61,011 bases of DNA, taken from an uncultured Eubacteriales bacterium (lineage in GTDB: Bacteria; Bacillota; Clostridia; Oscillospirales; Acutalibacteraceae). This document shows, in pieces, positions 1-8,226 of the stretch. Within the stretch, counting starts at the first letter, position 1. Every line of letters starts with the position of its first letter. A program made the position numbers and the translations under genes. The DNA is taken from the NCBI GenBank assembly GCA_934445015.1, contig CAKSDJ010000003.1:1-61011 (forward strand), given 5' to 3'. The notes beneath the pieces are model-generated. The model ran no database searches and was not told the origin of the DNA. It saw only the letters and a program-made list of their open reading frames with translations.

Positions 1-86
1 GTAATAAGTGCAAGAATGATTATTATATTGATTTCGGCAACAGCAGTACAAAATGGGCAATAAAGAAAAGAAAGGACTTAAAGAGT

Positions 87-1472
87 ATGGATAATATTTG
101 GTTGCTGACTGAAGAACGTCCTAAACCTTCTGTAATTTTACAAATCATCGAAATGTATTGTGCAGATTTTGATGATAAAATTACTTTTAAAGAAGAGATA
201 AGAATCAGACCGATAACCCAAAACGGAAAGTTTGTCTTTGCTTATGTTGTTGAGGGACTTAAAGTTGAACAGGCGCAAAATATTTTTATAAAAACTATTA
301 GCGGTTATTCAAGTTCCGTAGATTTTTTGCTTTTCAAACAGAAAAATATGCCCAAAGAAAATGATCTTACCAAAATTCCATTAATGGCGATTGAAGAAAC
401 AAAAACCAGTGATGATGAATCGCGCAACACGGGAGTATCTCAACGAGTTTCGAAATTCGTTTATTTAAGAAGCTTTTATCGTGATGTTAAAATGTATATG
501 CTGTACAATGAAGAATTGGAAGCGCGTCCAAATAAAAAGCCATCAAACACAAGCATTTTTGGAACGAATATTCTTCTGTCATTAGGTGTAACTATCGTGG
601 GGAAAGATACATCTAAATGGTTTGCTCCTTTCGAATCCTTAGATGAGTTAATAAAATTCAAGTCTGATATGAGAAAACCTCCAAAAGGCAATGTTCCAGT
701 GAGAATTACTAAATATGCTGACAGAATAGAGGTGTCAGGACGATTGTCAAAGCCTGCTGATGCCGGAAATATTGGACATGATCCTAATATAGGAACCCTT
801 TCTATGATTGGCGCCGGACTACGTTTATTTGGTTGGACGGGAAATATCGTGATTACTCTTCACGGTGTATCACAAGAATATGTGACTAATAATCCAACAA
901 ATAAGTTTTTGTTTAATTGTAGTTTGCTGAATATGTCTCTTGATGGACTGACAATGCCGTCTATTGGGTTACCTGATTACTATTGGCATTATGAAAGAAA
1001 ATCAGAAAAAGTTGCATCTATACTTCTTCATTTAACCTGTCTTTATTCAGGAATCAAAGGAATATATGAGAATCATGCCGGATGTGAACGCAGTTATTTT
1101 AAGACCAGTACTGGTTCACTTATAGCGTTGCCTAAAAAAGACGAAAGTGGTAAAAATTTATTACTTCCCGATGTTGTTCTTCGCGATGATGTTTTACAAG
1201 AAATATACAATGTCGAAGGCAAAAAGTTGACAACGTTAAAGCAAGGCTTGAAAGAAATAGAAACATATGATGCCATTGAAAATGAGTATATCAAAGTTAA
1301 ATATCCTGGATATAAAATTGAACGTTGGTTATCAATTTTTGGCGGTAGGTACAGAGGAGTACCTCACGAAAAAGTTTTGATATATCTTAATGACTACGGA
1401 GAGGTTTATATAAACAATGCCGCTCCTGCGAACATCAAAGCAGCGTTCAACAGAATCGGCATTACTTGTTAA
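87..1472 (+). CDS. Putative type II restriction endonuclease (PD-(D/E)XK)
   Basis: Family not recognised by name. It is called a restriction endonuclease because it lies tail-to-tail with two DNA methyltransferase genes and has a fitting catalytic pattern: LPDVVL with Asp362, then VEGKK with Glu377-Gly-Lys379, i.e. PD-x14-E-x-K. The protein is 461 aa from the ATG at 87, with no signal peptide or membrane segment. The reading frame stays open upstream to the window edge (from position 3) with no other ATG, GTG or TTG in frame there. The gene may therefore be 5'-truncated; the weak AAAGGA 11 bases before 87 allows an ATG start instead. Its TAA overlaps the stop of the convergent methyltransferase by 4 bp (a shared TTAA). 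It would cleave unmodified foreign DNA in the cytoplasm. Confidence 0.6.
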   Translation: MDNIWLLTEERPKPSVILQIIEMYCADFDDKITFKEEIRIRPITQNGKFVFAYVVEGLKVEQAQNIFIKTISGYSSSVDFLLFKQKNMPKENDLTKIPLMAIEETKTSDDESRNTGVSQRVSKFVYLRSFYRDVKMYMLYNEELEARPNKKPSNTSIFGTNILLSLGVTIVGKDTSKWFAPFESLDELIKFKSDMRKPPKGNVPVRITKYADRIEVSGRLSKPADAGNIGHDPNIGTLSMIGAGLRLFGWTGNIVITLHGVSQEYVTNNPTNKFLFNCSLLNMSLDGLTMPSIGLPDYYWHYERKSEKVASILLHLTCLYSGIKGIYENHAGCERSYFKTSTGSLIALPKKDESGKNLLLPDVVLRDDVLQEIYNVEGKKLTTLKQGLKEIETYDAIENEYIKVKYPGYKIERWLSIFGGRYRGVPHEKVLIYLNDYGEVYINNAAPANIKAAFNRIGITC

Positions 1473-2434
1473 TATTTTCGGAATATTAAAATATATTGAT
1501 GTATTTGATTTGCGACAAAATCAAACGGATATCCATAAGGAAACAATTTTGAAGATTGATCTGCCCAAATTTTCAACCCTCTGTAATAAAGTTTGGGTAT
1601 ATCGTTAAGGGTATCAATTATTTTTGCATGCAGAAGATTGGTTTCCTTTTTCTTGGGTTGTAAATCCTTGCAAAAAACAACTAAATAGCCTTTTAACTTA
1701 AGGTACGGCAACGATTTTTGAACAATCTCCTTTAATAAGGGGAAGAACGCTTCAGGGCTTACATTACCTAAGTCAGCGGAACTGTTTGTAAACGGGGAGG
1801 CGGTTTTACCATACACGGGTATATCCGCCCCCGTTTTTTCTTTTGACATCATATTTGCATACGGAGGGTCAATAAGAATCATTCCAGCTTGTTCGCCATT
1901 AAGTAATTGAGATATTGTATTTGCATCTTCAAGCAAACAGTTGCTATCACCGCATAAACAATGCTGTTTGGGCAATCCCAAACATTCAGCAGCGGCATAA
2001 TATGTTTCAATAAATTTTGGATTAAGGTCTATTCCGGCTGCCAGTCGATTACAAAGGGAAGCTCCCAAAAGTGTTCCGCCAACACCCATGAAATAGTCGA
2101 AAACAATCTCATTCTCTTTGGTGAAAAATTGAATAAGATCGCGCATTAATTGAGGTGGTTTTGGAGATGGATGGATTTTACGTATATGATGAGCGTAACT
2201 TTCTTCACCCCGAGTAGAGTATCGTGTATTCAAAACAGAGCAAAGTTGGCTGGTCCATTCTGCTCCAGATAAATCATTAATTTTATTCGTTAAGCAGAAT
2301 CTTTTTCCGTTTGATATTTCAATGCTAATATCACTTCCAGGAACAAAGAAAGCATTCTCGATATCATCTTTTACCCATCTTGGCAAAGAAGATATTTCTT
2401 CTGCTGTTAAAATATCTTTTACTTTACGCTCCAT
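1469..2434 (-). CDS. DNA methyltransferase (third methylase of the RM system)
   Basis: A 321-aa SAM-dependent DNA methyltransferase. The SAM-binding motif I is FDYFMGVGGT (residues 112-121) and the catalytic motif IV is DPPY (189-192). The order motif I then DPPY about 75 residues later is that of gamma-like amino-methylases. The segment before motif I (HPSPKPPQL, from residue 88) resembles the same part of N4/N6 methylases. DPPY methylases modify the exocyclic amino group of adenine or N4 of cytosine; which one cannot be told here. It starts 17 bp after the stop of the fused methylase with a GAGAGATGA ribosome site, so the two are co-transcribed. It probably protects one strand or an overlapping site of the cognate nuclease. 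Confidence 0.8.
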   Translation of the reverse strand: MERKVKDILTAEEISSLPRWVKDDIENAFFVPGSDISIEISNGKRFCLTNKINDLSGAEWTSQLCSVLNTRYSTRGEESYAHHIRKIHPSPKPPQLMRDLIQFFTKENEIVFDYFMGVGGTLLGASLCNRLAAGIDLNPKFIETYYAAAECLGLPKQHCLCGDSNCLLEDANTISQLLNGEQAGMILIDPPYANMMSKEKTGADIPVYGKTASPFTNSSADLGNVSPEAFFPLLKEIVQKSLPYLKLKGYLVVFCKDLQPKKKETNLLHAKIIDTLNDIPKLYYRGLKIWADQSSKLFPYGYPFDFVANQIHQYILIFRKY

Positions 2435-2451
2435 TTATCATCTCTCACATT

Positions 2452-4404
2452 TTAATAATTTGTAACTAATACCTCAACTGTAGCATCATTTTTAGCTTTG
2501 AATTGATAATTGCAATTAGAATAACTACTGTTAATAAAATGAATGTTATATTTTTGCGCCCAAGCTTTAAGAATCTTATTCTCATAGCCTTTATGATCAA
2601 ATACATTAGACAGAGCAAATCTAATTCCTCTCGCATTTGCATCATCTAAATATTCATAGAGAGCTCTTTCTTCGTCTTCTCCCCAATCATGAAAACCTCG
2701 ATTACCGTCGTTGTATGAACCATTAGTAATTAGATAAGGTGGATCGCAATAAATAAAATCATCAGAGCCTAACCCATCGAGATTTATACCCCTAAAATCT
2801 CTTGTGAAAAATTCGAGATTTTTACTTTTCATAGAATCCATAAATAATAAGAGATTGCGTTTTGTGGTTTCGGAAAATTGACTGCGATTTCGACCAAAGG
2901 GGTTATTATATTCTAACCGATTGTTAAAGCGAAATTGATAATTAAAAGAAAAACATGAAAGAGTGAATAAGTCAATGGGATTTCCTGTTTGATTATAATA
3001 ATCACGAAATCTTTTATAGCCATCCTCATTTTCTTTCGACAACTGATATTCATTGATTTTTTCTTCTATTCTTCGCAAAACTGTTGCTTCATCTGCGTAA
3101 CAAAAAAAGCGAACCATTTCAACAATACGACTGTTTAAATCGTTGCATATAGTTTTATTAGATTGCACATTTGCGGAAACATTAAAACCGCCGGCAAAGA
3201 GGTCTATAAAAGTATCAATATCCGTGGGGAAAAGTTCCATTAATTGAGGAAGTAGTTTGTATTTTCCACCGATATAATTCATAGGACTTTTTACAAAACG
3301 CTTTTTATCCGTTTGTGGAAAGAGTTGCATTTGCTCACCTTGGGTTGCAATTATACGCTTACCTTGTTTTTGTCGAGCCACCATCTTTTGAGCATAAAAT
3401 ATGTATTCATAGTGCTCGGATTTTCCGTTTTGAGGTGCCTTTGATTTATAACGATTGTATGGGATCTTGTACACTTTAACGGATTCTTCTATACAGTGAA
3501 GTTTAAGAATTTCAACGATTTCTTCTAAAGATAAAAGACCGTCATCACTGTAACTGATTATTATATGTTTAAAATCAGCATTTGAAATAAGGGCGTCAAA
3601 AGATGCTTTTACATTTCGTTTTATACAATAATTCGATTTTTCATTACCATAAGGTCGAACTCCGGTTACTCCCTTCAATATAGGGGAATCATATTTTGCT
3701 ATAGTTTCAAGCAAATGATAGTTCGGTAAATATTGTCTTTCATTATAAGGTGGATCTATATAAAGGATATCACCACTGATTTTTTTAATAAGTTCATTAG
3801 CATCTTCGTTGTAGCAAATGTTGCGTTTTGAGTTGTTTAGCACACCAAGTTTAACCAATTCTAAGCGTTTATATGCTCGTTTGTCCCAAGTCTTCAAATA
3901 TGCACCATAGGTTCCAGTTGTATTAGATACAAAGGGAATTGCTTCGATCAAAGCGGCTAATAAATATTTGTATTCATATGAATCAATGAGTTGTTTTTTT
4001 CTCCAAGCTTCAATAGTTGCCCGAATAAAGTCGATTCGTTTTGCGTTCTCTGTAGTTAAATATTGGCGTCCCATAGCTCCTGCCGGAGAATATTCTTCTG
4101 TTACAAAACCAACAACATCGGTAACGTCTTCGGTTTCTAAATATGCGACAGGATCCAATATTCCTATAGATTTTAGGTTTTCAAATGTTGGCACATTGTT
4201 ATTCTCTATAGTTGCAGCAGTAAGTATATGAGAAAAATACAATAGGTCATTGCTAATTATTCTGTAGTATTGCTTGAAGAATCTCGACACAGAACCGGTG
4301 CCAGAAAAAATATCGCAGAAGATCTCGTTTTGGTCTGTACAATTTTCATCAATTACTGTTTTTATGTTTTCTAAAAGGTTTGTTTTATTTCCAATGAATC
4401 TCAT
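2452..4404 (-). CDS. Fused double D12-class adenine methyltransferase (M.FokI-like)
   Basis: This protein carries two complete Dam-like (MethyltransfD12) N6-adenine methyltransferase modules in one chain of about 650 aa. Module 1 has the N-terminal MRFIGNK signature, motif I DIFSGTGS (31-38) and motif IV DPPYNE at 217. Module 2 begins near KSPMNYIGGKYKLLPQL, has motif I DLFAGG and DPPYLI at 554. Fused double D12 enzymes such as M.FokI (about 650 aa) methylate one strand each of an asymmetric type IIS site, so an asymmetric target is inferred. An ATG six codons further upstream (4422) lies within the GTGGAGG ribosome site; the Met at 4404 has that site 9 bases ahead and is preferred. It is the first gene of the two-methylase unit. 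Confidence 0.85.
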   Translation of the reverse strand: MRFIGNKTNLLENIKTVIDENCTDQNEIFCDIFSGTGSVSRFFKQYYRIISNDLLYFSHILTAATIENNNVPTFENLKSIGILDPVAYLETEDVTDVVGFVTEEYSPAGAMGRQYLTTENAKRIDFIRATIEAWRKKQLIDSYEYKYLLAALIEAIPFVSNTTGTYGAYLKTWDKRAYKRLELVKLGVLNNSKRNICYNEDANELIKKISGDILYIDPPYNERQYLPNYHLLETIAKYDSPILKGVTGVRPYGNEKSNYCIKRNVKASFDALISNADFKHIIISYSDDGLLSLEEIVEILKLHCIEESVKVYKIPYNRYKSKAPQNGKSEHYEYIFYAQKMVARQKQGKRIIATQGEQMQLFPQTDKKRFVKSPMNYIGGKYKLLPQLMELFPTDIDTFIDLFAGGFNVSANVQSNKTICNDLNSRIVEMVRFFCYADEATVLRRIEEKINEYQLSKENEDGYKRFRDYYNQTGNPIDLFTLSCFSFNYQFRFNNRLEYNNPFGRNRSQFSETTKRNLLLFMDSMKSKNLEFFTRDFRGINLDGLGSDDFIYCDPPYLITNGSYNDGNRGFHDWGEDEERALYEYLDDANARGIRFALSNVFDHKGYENKILKAWAQKYNIHFINSSYSNCNYQFKAKNDATVEVLVTNY

Positions 4405-4586
4405 TTTAGGAAACCTCCACATCCTATAACATCCTACTTGTTTATTTTACGATATTGTGTATGAATAGTCAAGAGGTTTTAAAAAATATAAAGATAAGAT
4501 TCCTATAAAAATCGCTCCCAATCACAATGAGCGACATAGCGCTGATGCGTATATAATAACTTTGTCAAAATATGTTGAGAAATAGA

Positions 4587-4632
4587 AAGATTATAGTTAT
4601 AATTCATTATGTATAATTATAACTATAATCTT
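4587..4632. repeat. Perfect 18-bp inverted repeat, 10-base loop
   Basis: Arms at 4587-4604 and 4615-4632 are exact reverse complements and AT-rich, with loop CATTATGTAT. It sits between the methylase promoter region and a small broken ORF. There is no T-tract on either side, so it is not a standard terminator. It could be an operator, a transcript stem, or the remnant of a small transposable element. Confidence 0.8.
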
Positions 4633-4685
4633 CTGCTTGTCATAAAACGCAATGATATAATGCTTATTTGGAAGGGGTCTAAAAC

Positions 4686-4840
4686 ATGAGTGATAGTCAA
4701 GCACCGGTGAAAATTGGATTATTGAAATTCCTACGTGAAAGTGTAGGAAGTCAATTTGTTATACCTGTTTAAAAAAAGAAGAAACATTACTTGAAAATAT
4801 TGAAGCGGCAGAGAAAGCAAAAGAATTTGCAATTAAATAA
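4686..4840 (+). pseudogene. Small ORF split by a frameshift
   Basis: An ATG with a good ribosome site (GGAAGGGG, 5 bases ahead) opens a 28-codon frame reading MSDSQAPVKIGLLKFLRES and ending at 4772. A run of seven A at 4771-4777 marks the point where coding-like sequence continues in another frame (KKEETLLENIEAAEKAKEF) to a stop at 4840. Joined, this would be a protein of about 51 aa directly followed by a terminator. The family is not recognised. A slip in the A-run, a sequencing error, or two unrelated short frames are all possible. Confidence 0.4.
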
Positions 4841-4852
4841 GTTATGACAAAG

Positions 4853-4882
4853 GCGTCGCAGAAATGCGGCGCTTTTGCTTTT
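4853..4882 (+). terminator. Rho-independent terminator
   Basis: Stem GCGTCGCA / TGCGGCGC (one G-T pair) with a GAAA tetraloop, followed by TTTTGCTTTTT. It closes the short transcript unit that begins near 4686. Confidence 0.8.
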
Positions 4883-4955
4883 TATAAATAATTCTCTGGA
4901 CTTGGAGAAAGTGTTGTGATATGTATTTGTGTTGCAAAAAGGAGGTGCAACGCAC

Positions 4956-5240
4956 ATGACAACACTTGAAGATTTATACTACGGCAACATCAGTCCACAC
5001 GAAAGGTATATCAAGCGAGGAACGAGAGTGGATAAGCTCGTCAAGCTGATATGCAAAAACGAGGAAGAACTCAATGCAGGACTCACAGAGAAACAAAAAG
5101 AAACCTTTGAAAAGTTCAAGGACTGCACAAGCGAACTGTCCTGCATCACCGAGCGTGAGGCGTTCAGTTCGGGATTTATCCTCGCAACGCGCATTATGGT
5201 GGAAGTGATGCAAGGGCTGGAGGAGGTCGAGGATATATGA
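4956..5240 (+). CDS. DUF6809-like small protein
   Basis: A 94-aa soluble, charged protein beginning MTTLEDLYYGNI; the N-terminal TLEDLYYG...P.ER pattern matches my memory of the DUF6809 family found in Clostridia mobile elements. Function unknown. The ATG at 4956 is chosen over an upstream TTG at 4929 because an AAAAGGAGG ribosome site lies 8 bases ahead of it. Its TGA overlaps the ATG of the next gene (ATGA), so the two are translationally coupled, suggesting that they work together or are regulated together. Confidence 0.7.
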   Translation: MTTLEDLYYGNISPHERYIKRGTRVDKLVKLICKNEEELNAGLTEKQKETFEKFKDCTSELSCITEREAFSSGFILATRIMVEVMQGLEEVEDI

Positions 5241-6081
5241 GGAAAATCATAATCCTTCTTCTCTGCTGCGTGGTGCTTATCAGTATGGTGGGATGCGGTT
5301 GCAACACCGCACCGCCACCTATCGAGAGCTCACCAACAACGGTATCGAAGACGATAATAACGGAAACACCGCCTGTAACACCTGTAGAACCGACAGAGGA
5401 AGAAAAAGAGCTTCCCACGACCGTGCGCGCGGATCAGGCGGCCGAACCGACCACAACCGCCAAGAGCCTACCACAACGGAAAAGCCGAAGGAAGAAACCA
5501 AGCCTACGGCAACGGAAAAACAGACTGAGCCATCGGCGGCGGAAAATCCAAAGGAAAACGGATGCATCACTATAGTGGAAATGGACGATCCGCCAAAAGA
5601 GGAAATCATAATCCCGCCTAAACCAAGCGCGGATATAGTGGCACAAAAGGTCGCAGAATACATAAATAAGTTTCGCACAGAGCAAGGCGACATCACCGCA
5701 ACGGTCATCCCCGGACTGACCGAATACTGCAAATACCGATGCACACAGCTTAAAACAAATTTTGCTCATGATACCACCGACCAACGAGCAGCCGCCGAAG
5801 CATTGCAGTACGGAGAATATGTAGACTGGTCGCTATATGGTATCGAAGGCGAGAAAAATTATTATACTGCTAATGTGCGCGAAGCCATCGGCAAAGGTAA
5901 TTGGGGTGGCACGGCTGATGAGATAGCCTATTCTATAGCCAACGGCTTCAGAAACAGCAAAGGACACTGGGTATATGTAGGCAGTTCCAAGTACACCTAC
6001 ATGGCAGTCGGGGTAATGTATGATGGATATTACTGGTACGTCTGCGTATATATGGACTCTGAAAATACAGACTTAAAATAA
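5237..6081 (+). pseudogene. CAP-domain lipoprotein, frameshifted
   Basis: The first 75 codons encode a lipoprotein signal peptide (hydrophobic IIILLLCCVVLISMVGC, lipidated Cys near residue 20) and a Thr/Pro/Glu-rich linker. At about 5461 the frame breaks: the linker goes on (QEPTTTEKPKEETKPTATE) only after slipping back one base, in a short C-run (GCCAAG). That second frame gives a C-terminal CAP/SCP-like domain, with VAEYINKFRTEQGD near its start and GHWVYVGSSKYTYMAVGVMY near its end. Intact length would be about 281 aa, an extracellular anchored protein. No slippery heptamer for programmed -1 shifting is visible, so a one-base deletion or a read error is more likely. It is coupled to the DUF6809 gene. 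Confidence 0.75.
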
Positions 6082-6092
6082 GCATAAAAATA

Positions 6093-6143
6093 CCCACTGG
6101 ATGCGGCGGTTCAGCATAGAACTTTGCCACAACATCCGGTGGG
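6093..6143 (+). terminator. Terminator-like hairpin after the CAP lipoprotein
   Basis: Stem CCCACTGGATG / CATCCGGTGGG (one G-T pair) with a 29-base loop, followed by TTATTTCTTATTT. The large loop makes it less typical, but the place just after the stop codon fits. Confidence 0.6.
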
Positions 6144-6256
6144 TTATTTCTTATTTGCCTTTGTAGCCGTTTGTTTTATCCGAAACGGCCTACGGGTCGA
6201 TTAAACTATTTCTGTTCGATTGTAGAGGGTATTCAATTCATATCAAAAAAACAGGT

Positions 6257-6342
6257 GGTTTGTACTAAATTGTTGTACAAACCAAACACCGCATAAACAC
6301 TGGGTTTTTGAAGTGTTTTTATATCATAAGTGGTTTAAACCA
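6257..6342. promoter_or_regulatory. Two palindromes between convergent genes
   Basis: GGTTTGTAC at 6257-6265 is the exact reverse complement of GTACAAACC at 6275-6283. A second, gapless 12-bp palindrome TGGTTTAAACCA lies at 6331-6342. Both contain GGTTT/AAACC. They sit downstream of both flanking genes, so an operator role is not obvious; a minus-strand hairpin after the ATPase gene or a protein-binding site is possible. Nothing else is seen in 6144-6375. Confidence 0.5.
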
Positions 6343-6375
6343 AAATGTAATATAAACCTCTTTTTGAAGCGGGAA

Positions 6376-7734
6376 TTACATTTCGTCGAGCGATAATCTG
6401 TAATGTTCATAACTATGGTATTGTGCTGTAAATGCGGTGAGTTGAACCAAACGAAGATTATCATATTTGCTTGACATCTTCCAACAGAAGTCACTGAACC
6501 GGTGTATAGAAAACAAAATATAAGTATTGTTTTCCTTTCTGCTGAATTTAGTTGTAATTCGTTCGATTTCAATCCAATCCTCTTTTGTGCAATGCTCACC
6601 CAACGTATCAAAATATTTTATGAAAATATATTCGCCGTAGAGTTCGTGGATAATATCAAAGGATAGTTTTCTGATCTTGGCGTTGCGATAGAGATTATCG
6701 TTATCTTTTACGAAGTCGCTATTTACATATCTGTATGAACGGGTGTTATAAAACAACCAATATTCGCACTCTTTTCTAAAGGCTCGCTTCATCAAAATAG
6801 TTTCAATATACTTAAATATATTATTGAAAACGGTTTCGTTATGAAAATCTTGTTTTGTGAAAATATATCGGTACCAAAAACTTAAATATTCGTTAGTGAT
6901 TTCATAATACGCTTTGCGTTTTCCTCTGGCAGCTACGTGTTTTACAATTCCATTTTTAATTAGAGATTTAAGATACTTATCGCATTTGTTGTTTGGATAA
7001 CCTGAAAATTCTGCAAGTTCAGAAACTCTCTTTTTGCCAATAGAAAGGCCATAAAGCAGGGTGTTGTAACTCTCAGGAGCACGGTAGTATTCCTTAATAA
7101 TACGCTCGGCTAACAAACGGAAATAAGAATTGGGCTGTAAAAACCTTTTGAGATTAGTTGCAAAATCAAGTTTAGGATTGTAAAGCGCAACCAAACTTGA
7201 AATGCCGCCGGTAATAGCTTTTACAAGGACAACTTCTTCATCGGTTAATTTGGGATATATTTTCTTTATCTCTGCAATGTGAAGCGGAGTGAACATGCGC
7301 TGGCCGTGTTCGTCTTCAATATAGACAAAAACAGTTCGGTGATGGTCGTTATAAAATTTATCGACAAGTTGTGAATGAAAATCGCTGCCTTTTTTTATGA
7401 CATAAGAGTCAAAGAATACTGTGCAATTTCTTCTTTGGCACCAAGCGAATAATTGTTCAAAAAACATTGCCCAATCTGCAGGGTCAGAGAAAATATGAGG
7501 ATACTTTTTTGGAAAAAGTTTTAACGCAAGAGAATGCTCGATGTTTTTAAAAGAAAAGTATAGGCAATTGCTATATTTTTTACAGTAATCTAAAACGGCA
7601 GATGTCTTGCCCGTTCCTATCCATCCGGTGTAGGTAAGAATTCCTATCTTTTCTTTTTTGCGATGCATTTTTTGTCTTGCGCCGTCTATACCGATCCGAA
7701 GCATTTCAACATAGAAATCATTACACTCATGCAT
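6376..7734 (-). CDS. Archaeal-type AAA ATPase (PF01637/DUF234-like)
   Basis: A STAND/AAA-type P-loop ATPase of about 452 aa. Walker A is GWIGTGKTS (residues 37-45 from the ATG at 7734) and a Walker-B-like VFFDSY follows. After the ATPase domain there is a winged-helix segment (VSELAEFSGYPNNKCDKYL) and a C-terminal nuclease-like/DUF234-type region with YLSFWYRYIF. Such proteins are common in gut anaerobes and archaea, often near mobile DNA; the role is unknown. A GTG three codons earlier (7743) overlaps the AGGTGGG ribosome site, so the ATG is preferred. A palindrome lies just upstream. It is transcribed alone, convergent with the lipoprotein gene. Confidence 0.8.
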   Translation of the reverse strand: MHECNDFYVEMLRIGIDGARQKMHRKKEKIGILTYTGWIGTGKTSAVLDYCKKYSNCLYFSFKNIEHSLALKLFPKKYPHIFSDPADWAMFFEQLFAWCQRRNCTVFFDSYVIKKGSDFHSQLVDKFYNDHHRTVFVYIEDEHGQRMFTPLHIAEIKKIYPKLTDEEVVLVKAITGGISSLVALYNPKLDFATNLKRFLQPNSYFRLLAERIIKEYYRAPESYNTLLYGLSIGKKRVSELAEFSGYPNNKCDKYLKSLIKNGIVKHVAARGKRKAYYEITNEYLSFWYRYIFTKQDFHNETVFNNIFKYIETILMKRAFRKECEYWLFYNTRSYRYVNSDFVKDNDNLYRNAKIRKLSFDIIHELYGEYIFIKYFDTLGEHCTKEDWIEIERITTKFSRKENNTYILFSIHRFSDFCWKMSSKYDNLRLVQLTAFTAQYHSYEHYRLSLDEM

Positions 7735-7752
7735 TTTTCCCACCTACCTTAA

Positions 7753-7772
7753 AATCATATCGTAATATGATT
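7753..7772. promoter_or_regulatory. Palindromic operator candidate upstream of the ATPase gene
   Basis: AATCATAT-CGTA-ATATGATT is an exact 8-bp dyad with a 4-bp centre, about 20 bp ahead of the ATPase start codon. The position suits autoregulation or a small repressor, which is inference only. Confidence 0.5.
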
Positions 7773-7994
7773 ATATTTCAAAAACCCCATTTTTGCAATA
7801 AAAACAGAAAAATTTCAAAAACTTTTTTCTTTCGTAATTCTTTTAACCGCTTATGTTTTTGGCGGTTTTTATTTTTTGTTAGAAAAAATTTCCCAAAAAA
7901 GGTAGTACAAACCCCGAAACGAGGACTACGAGTGAAGGGGTAAGAGAGAAAAAATAAGGAATTTTGAAAAATGGTTGTAAAAATCGAATTTTCC

Positions 7995-8223
7995 TGCTCT
8001 ACCCTATGGGAGATTATTTTTGCAAAACGGTTTACAAAATTGTTTTCCCGTGCTCTACCCATTGAGGAGGTTAAAAAATATGGTGCAAAATGAAATTCTT
8101 TGCCATATAAGGAATGGAGGGATAAATGTGTAGGCTACAAATTTTTAAAAAATGCCAAATAAGGAATGGGATGTGAAAAGTTTATGGTTGTGAAAACTTA
8201 AAAAATTGCCATATAAGGAGTGA
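7995..8223 (+). repeat. Iteron-like array upstream of the RepA-like gene
   Basis: Three near-identical 17-mers occur: TGCCATATAAGGAATGG (8101), TGCCAAATAAGGAATGG (8153) and TGCCATATAAGGAGTGA (8207). Two further related units start TGCTCTACCC at 7995 and 8051. All five begin with TGC and are spaced 50-56 bp apart, about five helical turns. Directly downstream is a RepA-like ATPase gene, so replication-initiator iterons are plausible. Each of the last three units also holds a ribosome-site-like AAGGARTGRGGG; duplicated translation starts are the alternative. Confidence 0.6.
8080..8133 (+). CDS. Possible 17-aa leader peptide
   Basis: An ATG with a strong GAGGAGG ribosome site 9 bases ahead opens MVQNEILCHIRNGGINV and stops at 8133. 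A second, overlapping mini-frame starts at 8126 (MCRLQIFKKCQIRNGM). Both read through copies of the 17-mer repeat. Whether either is translated is unknown. Confidence 0.3.
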   Translation: MVQNEILCHIRNGGINV

Positions 8224-8226
8224 GGG

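Noticed and set aside
4440..4700. Left attachment site copy of the tRNA-Ser core
   Set aside because: No stretch resembling the 35-bp core was seen here or elsewhere in 1-13.8 kb.
5319..5744. 141-codon minus-strand frame opposite the CAP lipoprotein
   Set aside because: It mirrors the Thr/Pro-rich linker in reverse; no start signal.
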